Assembly: GCA_021734125.1 (NCBI GenBank)
Contig: JAIPJN010000004.1
Location: 1-35,134 of the forward strand
Source of the DNA: Patescibacteria group bacterium
GTDB lineage: Bacteria; Patescibacteriota; Patescibacteriia; JAGPKW01
DNA length: 35,134 nt
Direction: 5' to 3'
Shown: piece after piece, positions 17,417 through 26,150 of the stretch
How positions within the stretch are numbered: position 1 is the stretch's first letter
How the letters are laid out: the number at the start of each line of letters is the position of its first letter
Notes under the pieces: model-generated
What the model saw: only the letters and a program-made list of their open reading frames with translations
Database searches by the model: none
What the model was told of the DNA's origin: nothing
Made by a program: the position numbers and the translations under genes

Positions 17417-18334
17417 TTAAGAATTAAGAGCTTCTGCCCCAGAAGATATTTCTAATATTTCAGAAGTTATTGAGGCTTGTCTTACTTTATTATATTTTAA
17501 AGTTAAATTATCAACTATTTTACCAGCATTATCAGAAGCATTCTTCATGGCAATCATTCTTAAACTGTGTTCTGAAGCTAAAGATTCTAAAATACATTGA
17601 TAAATTTCTATTTTTACTAATATCGGTATAACTCTATCAAAAATAATTTTTGGGGATGGTTCAAAAATATAATCAATATTACTTCTATCTTTATAATAAT
17701 TTTGATCTATATTTTTATCATCTTGCCCTATTTCAGAAAATAAATAAATCATTCCTTTTTCAGTTAAAGGCAATAACCTTCTAATTTTTACATTATTAGA
17801 AATGGGAGATATAAAGTTAGTATAAATAATTTTTATTCTATCATAATTTTCTTCCAAAAATTCTTCTTTTATAAAATTATTTAAATTATTAATATCATCA
17901 ATTTTCACATTCTCTCCAAAAGAAGAAAAATTTTTAATAATATTTAAATTTAATTTTTTAGCATATTTTTTAGCATATTTCCCAATACATATAACATTAA
18001 TATTTTTATCTTTATTTTCATTTATATATTTATTCAAAGATTTAAAAATATTTATATTATATCCACCACAAAGACCCTTATCAGAGGTTAAAATAATCAT
18101 TAAAACATTTTTTATGTTTTTGTTTTTTTTCAAAAAAGGATGTTTTATATCTTTATTATTTTTTACTATATTAATCATCATAGACAATGCATATTCAGCA
18201 TAATATTTACCAGAAAGAGCTAACTTTATTTGTTTTTTCATCTTAGAAGCAGCTATCATCTCCATAGCTTTTGTTATTTTTTTTGTATTTTTTATTGAGC
18301 TTATTCTATTTTTTATATCTTTTGCACTTTCCAT
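17417..18334 (-). CDS. atpG: ATP synthase subunit gamma
   Basis: The central rotor shaft of F1. The N-terminus has the conserved coiled-coil start (DIKNRISSIKNTKKITKAMEMIAASKMKK) and the C-terminus the matching helix (ASEHSLRMIAMKNASDNAGKIVDNLTLKYNKVRQASITSEILEI). The middle Rossmann-like part carries TSDKGLCGGYN. At 305 aa it is normal to slightly long because of Asn/Lys-rich loops near 115-160 and 210-225. It starts 1 nt after the atpA stop, so the two are translationally coupled. Confidence 0.96.
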   Translation of the reverse strand: MESAKDIKNRISSIKNTKKITKAMEMIAASKMKKQIKLALSGKYYAEYALSMMINIVKNNKDIKHPFLKKNKNIKNVLMIILTSDKGLCGGYNINIFKSLNKYINENKDKNINVICIGKYAKKYAKKLNLNIIKNFSSFGENVKIDDINNLNNFIKEEFLEENYDRIKIIYTNFISPISNNVKIRRLLPLTEKGMIYLFSEIGQDDKNIDQNYYKDRSNIDYIFEPSPKIIFDRVIPILVKIEIYQCILESLASEHSLRMIAMKNASDNAGKIVDNLTLKYNKVRQASITSEILEISSGAEALNS

Positions 18335-18335
18335 A

Positions 18336-19820
18336 TTATTTTATATATTCTTCTATAGCATTTTTTAATAATTTTTCTTCTTCATCTCCCCATCCTTTAG
18401 AAATTTTTTCTAAAATATCTATTTTAAAATTTTTCATATATTCAAAAAAATCACTTTCCCATTTTTTAATATTTTTTATTTCTATATTATCTAAATATCC
18501 ATTATTTGCTAAATAAATCAAAGCAACTTGTAATGAAGTTTCTATAGGTCTATATTGCTCTTGTTTTAATATTTCAACCAATATATTACCTCTATCTAAT
18601 TGTTTTTTTGTTTTAGAATCCAAGTCAGAAGCAAATTGAGTAAAAGCTTCTAATTCTCTGAATTGAGCAAGTGAAAGTTTTAATTTTCCAGCATTTTTTT
18701 TCATAGATTTTATTTGTGCTGATCCTCCAACTCTAGAAACAGATACACCGACATTAATAGCAGGTCTAATTCCTTTATAAAATAAATTAGACTCTAAAAA
18801 TATCTGTCCATCAGTTATAGAAATAACATTTGTAGGTATATAAGCAGAAACATCTCCAGCTTGGGTTTCTATTATTGGTAAAGCTGTTATAGAGCCTCCA
18901 CCACTTTCCTCATTTCTTCTACATGCTCTTTCTAGAAGTCTAGAATGTAAATAAAAAACATCTCCAGGATAAGCTTCTCTACCAGCCGGCCTTCTTAATA
19001 AAAGAGAGATTTCTCTATAAGCCCAAGCTTGTTTTGTTAAATCATCATACACAATCAAAACATCTTTTTTCTTATCCATAAAATATTCTGCCATAGTTAC
19101 TCCAGAATATGGAGCAATATAAGACATAGCAGCAGGCTTAGATGCTGGAGCTGAAATTACTATAGTGTAATCCATAGCTCCACCCTCTTTTAATTTTGAA
19201 ACTATTCTGGCTAATTTAGATTCTTTTTGACCTATGGAAACATAAATACATATAACATCTTTTCCTTTTTGGTTTAAAATAGTGTCTATAGCTATCGCTG
19301 TTTTTCCGGTTTGTTTATCTCCAATAATTAATTCCCTTTGTCCTTTACCAATTGGTATCATAGTATCAATAGCCTTTATTCCTGTTTGTAATGGCTCAGA
19401 AACGGGCTCTCTTTCCATAACTGAAGGAGCCTTTTTTTCAATTAAATAATTTTCAGAACTTTCTATTTTTCCTTTACCATCAATTGGCTCACCTAAAGGA
19501 TTTATAATTCTACCTAAAAAATTATCAGAAACAGGAATAGATAAAATTTTTCCAGTTCTTTTTATTTCTTGGCCCTCTTTTATTTTTGTATAATCTCCTA
19601 AAACTATTATACCAACAATTTCCTCTTCTAAATTTAGAGCTATACCTGTTTCTCCATTTTCAAACTTTACCATTTCAGAAGATTCACAATTATCAAGACC
19701 AGATGCTTTTACTATACCATCTCCAACTTCTAAAACTTTTCCGATTTCAGTTATATTTATTTCTTTTTCAAAGTTTTTTATTTGGTTTTTTAATTTTTCA
19801 ACAATTTTTTTAGAATCCAT
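18336..19820 (-). CDS. atpA: ATP synthase subunit alpha
   Basis: Non-catalytic nucleotide-binding F1 subunit. It has the P-loop [13 protein letters not shown] near 168-180, the [12 protein letters not shown]-type segment ([17 protein letters not shown]), the alpha signature [19 protein letters not shown] near 350-370 and a C-terminal helical bundle. Its 494 aa are usual. It lies 4 nt after atpH and 1 nt before atpG. Confidence 0.97.
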   Translation of the reverse strand: MDSKKIVEKLKNQIKNFEKEINITEIGKVLEVGDGIVKASGLDNCESSEMVKFENGETGIALNLEEEIVGIIVLGDYTKIKEGQEIKRTGKILSIPVSDNFLGRIINPLGEPIDGKGKIESSENYLIEKKAPSVMEREPVSEPLQTGIKAIDTMIPIGKGQRELIIGDKQTGKTAIAIDTILNQKGKDVICIYVSIGQKESKLARIVSKLKEGGAMDYTIVISAPASKPAAMSYIAPYSGVTMAEYFMDKKKDVLIVYDDLTKQAWAYREISLLLRRPAGREAYPGDVFYLHSRLLERACRRNEESGGGSITALPIIETQAGDVSAYIPTNVISITDGQIFLESNLFYKGIRPAINVGVSVSRVGGSAQIKSMKKNAGKLKLSLAQFRELEAFTQFASDLDSKTKKQLDRGNILVEILKQEQYRPIETSLQVALIYLANNGYLDNIEIKNIKKWESDFFEYMKNFKIDILEKISKGWGDEEEKLLKNAIEEYIK

Positions 19821-19824
19821 ATAT

Positions 19825-20199
19825 TTAATTATTCATAATTTCTTTTATTTTTTTGATTTGAGACTTTAAACTAGCATCGTATAAAATATTATTTTTCTTT
19901 AAAACAAAACCAGAAATTAAATTATTATCAACAATAATATTTGCGTCATTTATATCTAGTTTATTAAAAATAGTATTTATACCTTCTTTATTTGTTTTTT
20001 CTGTTATAATTAAGCTATTTTTAATATTATTTTTATTTAAAAAATACTCTATATTTTTGCTAATTTTAGGTAAAATATTTATAAAATTATTTTTACAACA
20101 AAAATTAGAAAAGCTTTCTATTGTCTTTTCATAGTTTTTAGGATTTTCTTCTATAAGTTCATATAATGCCAAAGACAAAATTTTTGAATTAATTTTCAT
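19825..20199 (-). CDS. atpH: ATP synthase subunit delta, short form
   Basis: Part of the peripheral stalk joining F1 to subunit b. At 124 aa it is clearly shorter than the usual 175-180: a reduced N-terminal helical domain is followed by the beta-rich C-terminal part ([43 protein letters not shown]), which has the conserved pattern ending D.S....L. The start overlaps the atpF end by 11 nt. The call rests on this C-terminal pattern and on operon position. Short deltas occur in reduced genomes. Confidence 0.85.
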   Translation of the reverse strand: MKINSKILSLALYELIEENPKNYEKTIESFSNFCCKNNFINILPKISKNIEYFLNKNNIKNSLIITEKTNKEGINTIFNKLDINDANIIVDNNLISGFVLKKNNILYDASLKSQIKKIKEIMNN

Positions 20200-20698
20200 T
20201 TTTTTTGTTTAAAAATTCATTAATAATTTCTCTATTTTTTTCTGAATCTATATTTTCAGATAATAATTTTTCTGTAATAAAAACACCTAAAGATATAGCT
20301 TCTTGGTTTATTTCTTTTTTAGCTAATTCTTTTTCTTTATTTATTTCTTTTCTAGCATCTTCAATAATTTTTACTGTTTTTTCTTCTGCTTGTTTAGTAT
20401 AATTTTTTATAATTTCATCACCCCTTTTTTTGGCTGTATCTACTATTTTTACAGAATCTTTTTTAGCTTTTTCTATCTTTAAATTATAATCTTCTTCGGA
20501 TTTTAAAAAATTTTCAGTAGCACTTTTAGCATGTTCCAATCCTTTCTCTATTTTTTCTTTTCTTGTTTTTAAAACTTTATTTATTGGTTTAAACGCATAT
20601 TTTTTTAAAATAAAAAATATAATTAAAAAAGTAGCAAGATTTGATAATGCCATCCTCCAATCAAAACCAATTTTCCCTAATGTTTCTAATAAACTCAT
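20189..20698 (-). CDS. atpF: ATP synthase subunit b
   Basis: 169 aa: one membrane helix near residues 17-32 (MALSNLATFLIIFFILKKYAF), then a long charged coiled coil (KVLKTRKEKIEKGLEHAKSATENFLKSEEDYNLKI) ending in a delta-binding tail. It is the peripheral stalk that holds F1 against rotation. Between atpE and atpH, overlapping atpH. Only one b gene is present, as in non-photosynthetic bacteria. Confidence 0.94.
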   Translation of the reverse strand: MSLLETLGKIGFDWRMALSNLATFLIIFFILKKYAFKPINKVLKTRKEKIEKGLEHAKSATENFLKSEEDYNLKIEKAKKDSVKIVDTAKKRGDEIIKNYTKQAEEKTVKIIEDARKEINKEKELAKKEINQEAISLGVFITEKLLSENIDSEKNREIINEFLNKKNEN

Positions 20699-20713
20699 TT
20701 TAAAAAATATTAT

Positions 20714-20929
20714 TTATATTAAAAAGAAAGCAACAAAAGCATAAATAGCAGTTGATTCACACATAGCAATAGCTATAATCATTTTTGAAAATAATGATCC
20801 TTCAAGTTCAGGATTTCTTCCTATCGCTTCTAATGCTTTAGATGCTACTAATCCTTCACCAATAGCAGAAAGTCCCATTGTTAATGTGCATAATGCTTTC
20901 GCAATTAATCTAGCTGATTCTAATTCCAT
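20714..20929 (-). CDS. atpE: ATP synthase subunit c, two-carboxylate Na+-type
   Basis: A 71-aa hairpin of two membrane helices that forms the rotor ring. Helix 1 contains IGEGLVASKALEAIGRNPE with Glu25; the loop has R38-N-P40; helix 2 contains AMCE58-S59-T60-A-I-Y63. Counting from the essential carboxylate, E25 falls at Ilyobacter position 32 (Gln there), and E58, S59, T60 and Y63 at 65, 66, 67 and 70. The E-S-T..Y set is the known Na+ coordination signature. A Glu at position 32 is the two-carboxylate variant described for the Fusobacterium nucleatum ring. Na+ coupling is therefore predicted, not shown. It sits between atpB and atpF. Confidence 0.95.
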   Translation of the reverse strand: MELESARLIAKALCTLTMGLSAIGEGLVASKALEAIGRNPELEGSLFSKMIIAIAMCESTAIYAFVAFFLI

Positions 20930-20952
20930 ATATTTTATATATTAATTATTAT

Positions 20953-21756
20953 TTAATTATTAAAAATTTTATTTTCATCTATAGATCCTGAGTAATAAGC
21001 TGCCACAAGAGCTCCAAATACAATAGCTTGAACTACAGCAGTAAGTAAACTCATAACAGCCCAAACGGTTGGCAATCCATAAGCAAAAGCTCCAAAAATT
21101 AATGTTGCTAAAACTTCTCCAGCATATATATTTCCAAACAAACGTAAAGAAAGAGATATTATTTTTGCTATTTCTGAGATTATATCAAGAATTCCTACAA
21201 AAAAATCTATAATAGATTCTAATCCAGAAGAAATTCCTTTTTTAAAACCAATAAATACTTCTTTAAATTTAAAAAATCTACCTAAGTAACCAAAAAACCC
21301 ATAACTTTTTATACTTTGTATTTGTATAAGTAAAATTATTCCTAAAGATAGGGCAAAAGTCATATTAAAATCATTTGTTGGTGTTCTGAATAAATATTGT
21401 GAATCATAAGTTATGCTAGATAAACCAGGTATTATAAGGGTTATTAAATTTGATAATCCTATAAAAACGAATAAAGAGCCTATAAGTGGAAAAATATTTT
21501 CAGAAATTAATTTGCTCCCAGTTATTTGAGTAGTCATGTTTATCATAGATTCATATAAATATTCAAAAACATTTTGTATTCCTTTTGGTTTTTCGGTAAT
21601 TTTTTTATTTAAATAAATAACAAAAATAATAATTAAAAAAATTATAAATATTGTAAGCAATAAAGAATTGGTGACTGGAAAGTCGCCAATAGTATATATT
21701 ATATCAGGTTGTAATTCTGGTTTATCTCTGAAAAACCTCAAAAAACTTTCTTTCAT
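20953..21756 (-). CDS. atpB: ATP synthase subunit a
   Basis: Membrane stator subunit with the ion half-channels. The 267 aa hold five to six hydrophobic helices. The key Arg lies in SLRLFGNIYAGEVL (near residue 205), followed by a final helix pair (VMSLLTAVVQAIVFGALVAAYYSG). The N-terminal part (GIQNVFEYLYESMINM) matches the family. 9 nt separate it from the upstream atpZ/I-like gene. Residues lining the half-channels could be tested against Na+-type a subunits. Confidence 0.95.
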   Translation of the reverse strand: MKESFLRFFRDKPELQPDIIYTIGDFPVTNSLLLTIFIIFLIIIFVIYLNKKITEKPKGIQNVFEYLYESMINMTTQITGSKLISENIFPLIGSLFVFIGLSNLITLIIPGLSSITYDSQYLFRTPTNDFNMTFALSLGIILLIQIQSIKSYGFFGYLGRFFKFKEVFIGFKKGISSGLESIIDFFVGILDIISEIAKIISLSLRLFGNIYAGEVLATLIFGAFAYGLPTVWAVMSLLTAVVQAIVFGALVAAYYSGSIDENKIFNN

Positions 21757-21765
21757 ATATTATTT

Positions 21766-22017
21766 CTATTTCTTTTCTTTTTCGTATAATGATTTTAATT
21801 TTTTATATTTATATATAACTAATATCCAAGAAAAAATTAATGCTGCTAATAATGAAAATATTAAAATGTTTTTATTATTAAAAAAAATAAAGGGAAAATA
21901 ATTCCATAAAATCATAATAACAAAAGGAGGTATACCAAAAACAAATATAAAACTAAAAGCTATTCTAAAAGTTTTGGTTGATAAACTATCCTTATTAACA
22001 TTATTTTTTTGATTCAT
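21766..22017 (-). CDS. AtpZ/AtpI-like two-helix membrane protein
   Basis: 83 aa from ATG 22017, with two membrane helices (IAFSFIFVFGIPPFVIMILW and NILIFSLLAALIFSWILVIY) and a basic C-terminal tail. The place directly upstream of atpB is that of the AtpI/AtpZ accessory proteins, which help c-ring assembly or ion supply. Sequence identity to those is weak, so the call rests on size, topology and position. A longer frame begins at TTG 22053, but that codon lies in the -35 box of a good promoter, which favours ATG 22017. Confidence 0.65.
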   Translation of the reverse strand: MNQKNNVNKDSLSTKTFRIAFSFIFVFGIPPFVIMILWNYFPFIFFNNKNILIFSLLAALIFSWILVIYKYKKLKSLYEKEKK

Positions 22018-22024
22018 ATCTACG

Positions 22025-22053
22025 ATAGTACTATAAAAACAACTATTTTTCAA
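22025..22053 (-). promoter_or_regulatory. ATP synthase operon promoter, probably leaderless
   Basis: On the minus strand TTGAAA (22053-22048), 17-bp spacer, TACTAT (22030-22025), then 7 nt to ATG 22017. Transcription would begin at or next to the start codon. Confidence 0.5.
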
Positions 22054-22083
22054 TATTTAATTTTTATTTTAAATAAGCTATTT

Positions 22084-23013
22084 TTAGAGCTTTTTATTTT
22101 CTATATAAGTAGTGTTCCAAAGACTTACATATAAAGCATTAAATATTATAGATCCAAATAAAGATAAAATTATCAAAAGAATAATATTGGCAGAGTTAAA
22201 AATTGAAGCTAAATTTTCTTTTGCAATAAAAATAGAGATTATAATAAAAGGTAATATAAATACTATAATTCCTATAAATATTAATAAAAATAATAAAAAA
22301 CTTATTAAAGAGGCTTTAAAAGACTCTTTAAATCTTGAAAATAAAAGTTTTCTAGATTTTTTCAAAGAAGAAAAGATATTTTCTGAATCTAAAACAAGAT
22401 ATCTAAAAGAATATTCAAATATTATTTGTATAAACAAAGAAATAATAAAAATAAGAAGAAAAGAAATTGTAAAAAATAAATTAGAATTTAAATAAAAATT
22501 TTGTGATATAAGAACAACAATTACAAAAAGTAAAGAAATAATTAAATTTCTAATCAAAAATAAAGTTATTATTGGCAATATTTTTCTTTTATTTTCTTTT
22601 ATTAAAGATTTTTTTTCATTTAATGTAATGAGATAAGTAAAAGCTACACAAGTTATTACAAAAAATAATAAAACAACAAAAATGAGTATTAAATTAATAT
22701 TGTTATAAAAAAAATTATTTATAATTAAGGGATTGTCATAGACTACATCTTCTAATATTTTTGTAGTACTTATTTTAGTGAATAAATCTCCAATACCGGG
22801 CATTAAAGTATTTGCAAAAATAGATTTAAATACTAAGAAAAAATCACTTATAGTATCAGAAAATGAAATAAAATATCTATTAGATTTTAAATATATAAAA
22901 TTAAAAAATATAGATGAAAAAAATAAAAAACTAGATAAAGAAACAAAAAAAGTCAAAAACCAATTTTTTTTCTCTAAAGAGTATTTGTTAAAAACCTTTT
23001 TAAAAGAAATCAT
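22084..23013 (-). CDS. Multi-pass membrane protein of unknown function
   Basis: 309 aa with about six hydrophobic helices (near 18-40, 106-130, 150-172, 177-200, 238-262 and 272-298) and an amphipathic stretch FRYLVLDSENIFSSLKKSRKL between helices 4 and 5. That stretch recalls the DUF975/GlpQ-membrane-domain group, in which a similar VL...n.fsAL..S..L element precedes the last helices. No catalytic residues are seen. It stands between ftsH and the ATP synthase operon on the same strand, 30 nt before the proposed atp promoter. TATTAT lies 7 nt before ATG 23013, a possible leaderless promoter. Function unknown. Confidence 0.7.
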   Translation of the reverse strand: MISFKKVFNKYSLEKKNWFLTFFVSLSSFLFFSSIFFNFIYLKSNRYFISFSDTISDFFLVFKSIFANTLMPGIGDLFTKISTTKILEDVVYDNPLIINNFFYNNINLILIFVVLLFFVITCVAFTYLITLNEKKSLIKENKRKILPIITLFLIRNLIISLLFVIVVLISQNFYLNSNLFFTISFLLIFIISLFIQIIFEYSFRYLVLDSENIFSSLKKSRKLLFSRFKESFKASLISFLLFLLIFIGIIVFILPFIIISIFIAKENLASIFNSANIILLIILSLFGSIIFNALYVSLWNTTYIENKKL

Positions 23014-23045
23014 ATTTTTAATAATATTATTAATTACTAAATAAA

Positions 23046-24899
23046 TTATATCACATTTTCAATTATTTTTTTAAATTCATCTTTTTCAATAGTTTCTTTT
23101 TTTACTAAAACTTCAACTAACTTTTCTAAAGCCTTTTTGTTTTTTAATATAACGTTTTTAGCTCTGTTGTAAGCTGTGTCTATTATATTAGCTATTTCTT
23201 TATCAACCATTTTTGCAGTTTCTTCGCTGTAATCTACTTTTACGGTATTATTACCTAAAAAGAATAATTCATCTTTTTCTCCATAAATTCTAATAGGTAA
23301 ATTTTCTCCCATAGCAAATTCTGTTATTAATTTTTTTGCTAAATCTGTAGCTTTCTTTAAATCAGAAGATGGTCCACTAGATAGTTTTTTTAATAATTCT
23401 TTTTCAACAATATAACCACCAAGCATCATTGCTATAGTATCAATATAATAATCTTTAGAATGCAAATATATTTCTTTTTCAGGTAAATTTAATGTATATC
23501 CAGCTGCTCTACCTCTTGAAACAATACTTATTTTATGAACAGGATCACAATTTTCTAAAAAATTTGCAACAAGAGCGTGTCCTGCTTCATGATAAGCAGT
23601 TATTTTTTTCTCTTCTTTTGATAAAATATGGCTTTTCTTTTCTGGCCCTAATAAAACCTTTTCTATACTATTTAAGATATCTTCCAAAGAAATTTCTTTT
23701 TTATTTTTTGAAGCAGCTAATATTGCAGATTCATTTAATAAATTTTCTAAATCAGCTCCAGAAAAACCAGGAGTTCTTTCAGCTATTAATTTAAAATTAA
23801 CACTTTTAATGATTGGCTTATTTTTAGCATGAATTTTTAAGATTTCAGTTCTGTCTGTTATGTCAGGTGCATCTAAAACAACAACCCTATCAAATCTTCC
23901 AGGTCTAAGAAGTGCTTTATCTAAAACATCAGGTCTATTAGTTGCTCCTATAATAATAATATTTGTGTCAGTTCCAAATCCATCCATTTCTACTAAAATT
24001 TGATTTAATGTTTGTTCTCTTTCTTCATGAGATCCAGAAACTCCAACTCCTCTTTGTCTACCAACAGCATCTATTTCATCAATAAAAACTATACAAGGAG
24101 ATTGTTTTTTAGCCTTATCAAAGACATCTCTTACTCTAGAAGCTCCTACTCCAACAAACATTTCTACAAATTCAGATCCAGATATTGTAAAAAATGGAAC
24201 CCCTGCTTCACCAGAAACTGCTTTTGCAAGTAAAGTTTTACCAGTTCCAGGAGCACCAATAAGTAAAACTCCATGAGGAATTTTAGCTCCTATTTCTGTA
24301 TATTTTTTAGGATTTTTTAAAAAATCTACTATTTCAGTAAGTTCATCTTTTGCATTTAAATTTCCTGCAACATCTTTAAAATTAGTTTTTTTAGCGTCAT
24401 TATTTATTTGTTTTAAATTACTTTGCCCAAAAGATAATGTTTTGTTCCCTGCTCCACTTAATTTTTTTGATAAATATATAAAAAATAAAAAAAACAAAAG
24501 AAGAGGTAATAATATAGGCAAAAGAATATTAAAAATAAAATTTCTATTTGAAAGATTACTTACTTCTATATTTACAGAGTCTAAGGTTTCTTTTGAAATA
24601 TTATAAGTTGTGAAAATTTCATTTAAACTTTCTTGTTCTTCTTTATAAAAATATTTTTTTTCATCATTGTTTGTTGTAAAATTTACTCTATCTCCAGATA
24701 CAACAACTTCCTTTACATTATTATTATCAATAAAATTAATAAAACTGTTTATTCCAACTTCTTCTGAGTTTTGATTTTCTAAATTACCAAAACTAAGAAG
24801 GGCTCCTATAATTGAAAATACAAAAAAATAAATTAAAAAATTTTTTAAAATACTTTTTTTATCATTCTTTTTGATGGGTTTTTTGTCTTTTTTATTCAT
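23046..24899 (-). CDS. ftsH: ATP-dependent zinc metalloprotease FtsH
   Basis: Membrane-anchored AAA+ protease that degrades misassembled membrane proteins and some regulators. Seen over 617 aa: a first membrane helix near 20-38, a periplasmic-type domain, a second helix near 110-130, Walker A GAPGTGKT (about 210-217), Walker [10 protein letters not shown], the second region of homology ([23 protein letters not shown]), and the zinc site HEAGH (about 433-437) with a downstream Asp in the [12 protein letters not shown] segment. Length is usual. It is downstream of hup, separated by a terminator. There is no Shine-Dalgarno before ATG 24899. Confidence 0.97.
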   Translation of the reverse strand: MNKKDKKPIKKNDKKSILKNFLIYFFVFSIIGALLSFGNLENQNSEEVGINSFINFIDNNNVKEVVVSGDRVNFTTNNDEKKYFYKEEQESLNEIFTTYNISKETLDSVNIEVSNLSNRNFIFNILLPILLPLLLFFLFFIYLSKKLSGAGNKTLSFGQSNLKQINNDAKKTNFKDVAGNLNAKDELTEIVDFLKNPKKYTEIGAKIPHGVLLIGAPGTGKTLLAKAVSGEAGVPFFTISGSEFVEMFVGVGASRVRDVFDKAKKQSPCIVFIDEIDAVGRQRGVGVSGSHEEREQTLNQILVEMDGFGTDTNIIIIGATNRPDVLDKALLRPGRFDRVVVLDAPDITDRTEILKIHAKNKPIIKSVNFKLIAERTPGFSGADLENLLNESAILAASKNKKEISLEDILNSIEKVLLGPEKKSHILSKEEKKITAYHEAGHALVANFLENCDPVHKISIVSRGRAAGYTLNLPEKEIYLHSKDYYIDTIAMMLGGYIVEKELLKKLSSGPSSDLKKATDLAKKLITEFAMGENLPIRIYGEKDELFFLGNNTVKVDYSEETAKMVDKEIANIIDTAYNRAKNVILKNKKALEKLVEVLVKKETIEKDEFKKIIENVI

Positions 24900-24929
24900 T
24901 TAAAATTTATTATCTAATATTAGGTATAA

Positions 24930-24967
24930 AAATAAAAAACTAGAACAGTTTATTTATACATTCTAGT
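24930..24967 (-). terminator. Terminator after hup
   Basis: Arms ACTAGAA (24939-24945) and TTCTAGT (24961-24967) with a 15-nt loop; on the minus strand the stem is followed by TTTTTATTTTTAT. It lies 29 nt after the hup stop and separates hup from ftsH. Confidence 0.6.
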
Positions 24968-24996
24968 CTTTTAAACAAAAAAAATCAATAGAAAAA

Positions 24997-25281
24997 CTAT
25001 ATTCTGTTATTTATAGAGTCTTTTAATTTTTTTCCAGCCTTAAATTTAGCAACTTTAGTCTCAGGTACATCAATAATAGAAGAAGGATTTCTAGGATCAA
25101 CACCTTTTCTGGCGTGTCTTACTTTAGACATAAAAGAACCAAACCCAACTATATTAACTTTTTCGCCCTTAGATAAAGCTTTAATTGACTCATCAAAAAT
25201 AGTTTCTACTATATCTTCAGATACTCTTTTGGAGAGTTTAAATTTATCAGATACTATTTCTACTAATCTAGCTTTATTCAT
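24997..25281 (-). CDS. HU family DNA-binding protein
   Basis: 94 aa with the full HU/IHF fold: N-terminal helices (MNKARLVEIVSDKFKLSKRVSEDIVETIF), GEKVNIVGFGSFMSKVRHARKGVDPRNP carrying the beta arm, and the C-terminal FKAGKKLKDSIN helix. The Pro of the arm tip (RNPSS) needed for DNA bending is present. It compacts the chromosome and aids replication and transcription. It appears monocistronic, with a strong promoter and a terminator. HU versus IHF cannot be decided from sequence, but HU is likelier as the sole copy here. Confidence 0.95.
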   Translation of the reverse strand: MNKARLVEIVSDKFKLSKRVSEDIVETIFDESIKALSKGEKVNIVGFGSFMSKVRHARKGVDPRNPSSIIDVPETKVAKFKAGKKLKDSINNRI

Positions 25282-25325
25282 ATTTTTTCGTTTAATAATT
25301 AAAATTCTAAAAAATAACTAAATTA

Positions 25326-25354
25326 ATTCTATAATAAGAGAAATACCATGTCAA
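25326..25354 (-). promoter_or_regulatory. hup promoter
   Basis: On the minus strand TTGACA (25354-25349), 17-bp spacer, TAGAAT (25331-25326). Start near 25319 gives a leader of about 38 nt. It lies just beyond the ymdB stop. This is the best consensus match of the window. Confidence 0.7.
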
Positions 25355-25359
25355 CAAAA

Positions 25360-26142
25360 TTATACTATAGATTTAATATCAACTCTTTCAAACCTCTTTA
25401 TTATATAATTACTATCTATATTTAGTAAAACAGAATTAAAAATTGTTTCACCATCTTCAGGAATCTCATTTTTAAAAGGCTTTTCAGTTAAAAAACTTTT
25501 TATAACACTTTCATAAGAAGATCCAATAACAGAATTATAAGAACCAACCATACCAACATCAGAAACAAAAAAACAATTATTTTCTACTCTTAAATCAGAA
25601 GTTGGTACATGGGTATGAGTTCCAAAAATTATATTTGCTCTATCATTTGCATAATGAAAAAATGCACTTTTTTCACTGGTAGTTTCAGCATGAAAATCTA
25701 CAATAACGAAAGGATTTTCTTTTTTAAATTTTTTATATATATCATCAAAAGCTGAAAAAGGGCAAAAATAATTATCGCTCTTTTTCATAAAAACTTTACC
25801 AACAAGATTTATAAATAAAAATTTTTTATTTCCTATTTTCAATAGTTTATAACCAGAATTTATACCATTTTCTATATTATAAGGATGTATAATATTATAA
25901 TTTTTAAAAATAGTTTTTAAATCTTTTTCTTTATCAAAAGTATGATCTCCCAAAGTCATAAAATCTAAAAATGGAGATATCTCAGATAAAGTATTTTCAG
26001 TAACACCAGAACCATGAGCAATATTTTCTACATTTGCAACAACCAAATCTAAAGATAGTTTTTTTCTTAAATCAGGTAAAGTTTTTGCAATAGTTTTTCT
26101 TCCTATTTTACCAACAACATCACCTATCAATAATATATTCAT
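25360..26142 (-). CDS. ymdB: YmdB-type metallophosphoesterase (TIGR00282)
   Basis: 260 aa with the calcineurin-like phosphoesterase ligand set of the TIGR00282 family: GDVVGKIGR (7-15), VANVEN (36-41), GDHTFD (about 66-71), VDFHAETTSEK (about 149-159), GTHTHVPTSD (about 175-184) and SDVGMVG. The Bacillus member hydrolyses cyclic nucleotides (2',3'-cAMP) and affects RNA turnover and biofilm switching. It lies 8 nt after rny, the arrangement also seen in Firmicutes, which suggests a shared role in RNA metabolism. Substrate in this organism is inferred. Confidence 0.92.
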   Translation of the reverse strand: MNILLIGDVVGKIGRKTIAKTLPDLRKKLSLDLVVANVENIAHGSGVTENTLSEISPFLDFMTLGDHTFDKEKDLKTIFKNYNIIHPYNIENGINSGYKLLKIGNKKFLFINLVGKVFMKKSDNYFCPFSAFDDIYKKFKKENPFVIVDFHAETTSEKSAFFHYANDRANIIFGTHTHVPTSDLRVENNCFFVSDVGMVGSYNSVIGSSYESVIKSFLTEKPFKNEIPEDGETIFNSVLLNIDSNYIIKRFERVDIKSIV

Positions 26143-26150
26143 TAAATTAA

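Noticed and set aside
22112-22495. Plus-strand open frame of 127 codons inside the membrane protein gene
   Set aside because: It is Lys/Ile-rich antisense of a membrane gene, with no family features; the opposite strand has clear helices and start context.
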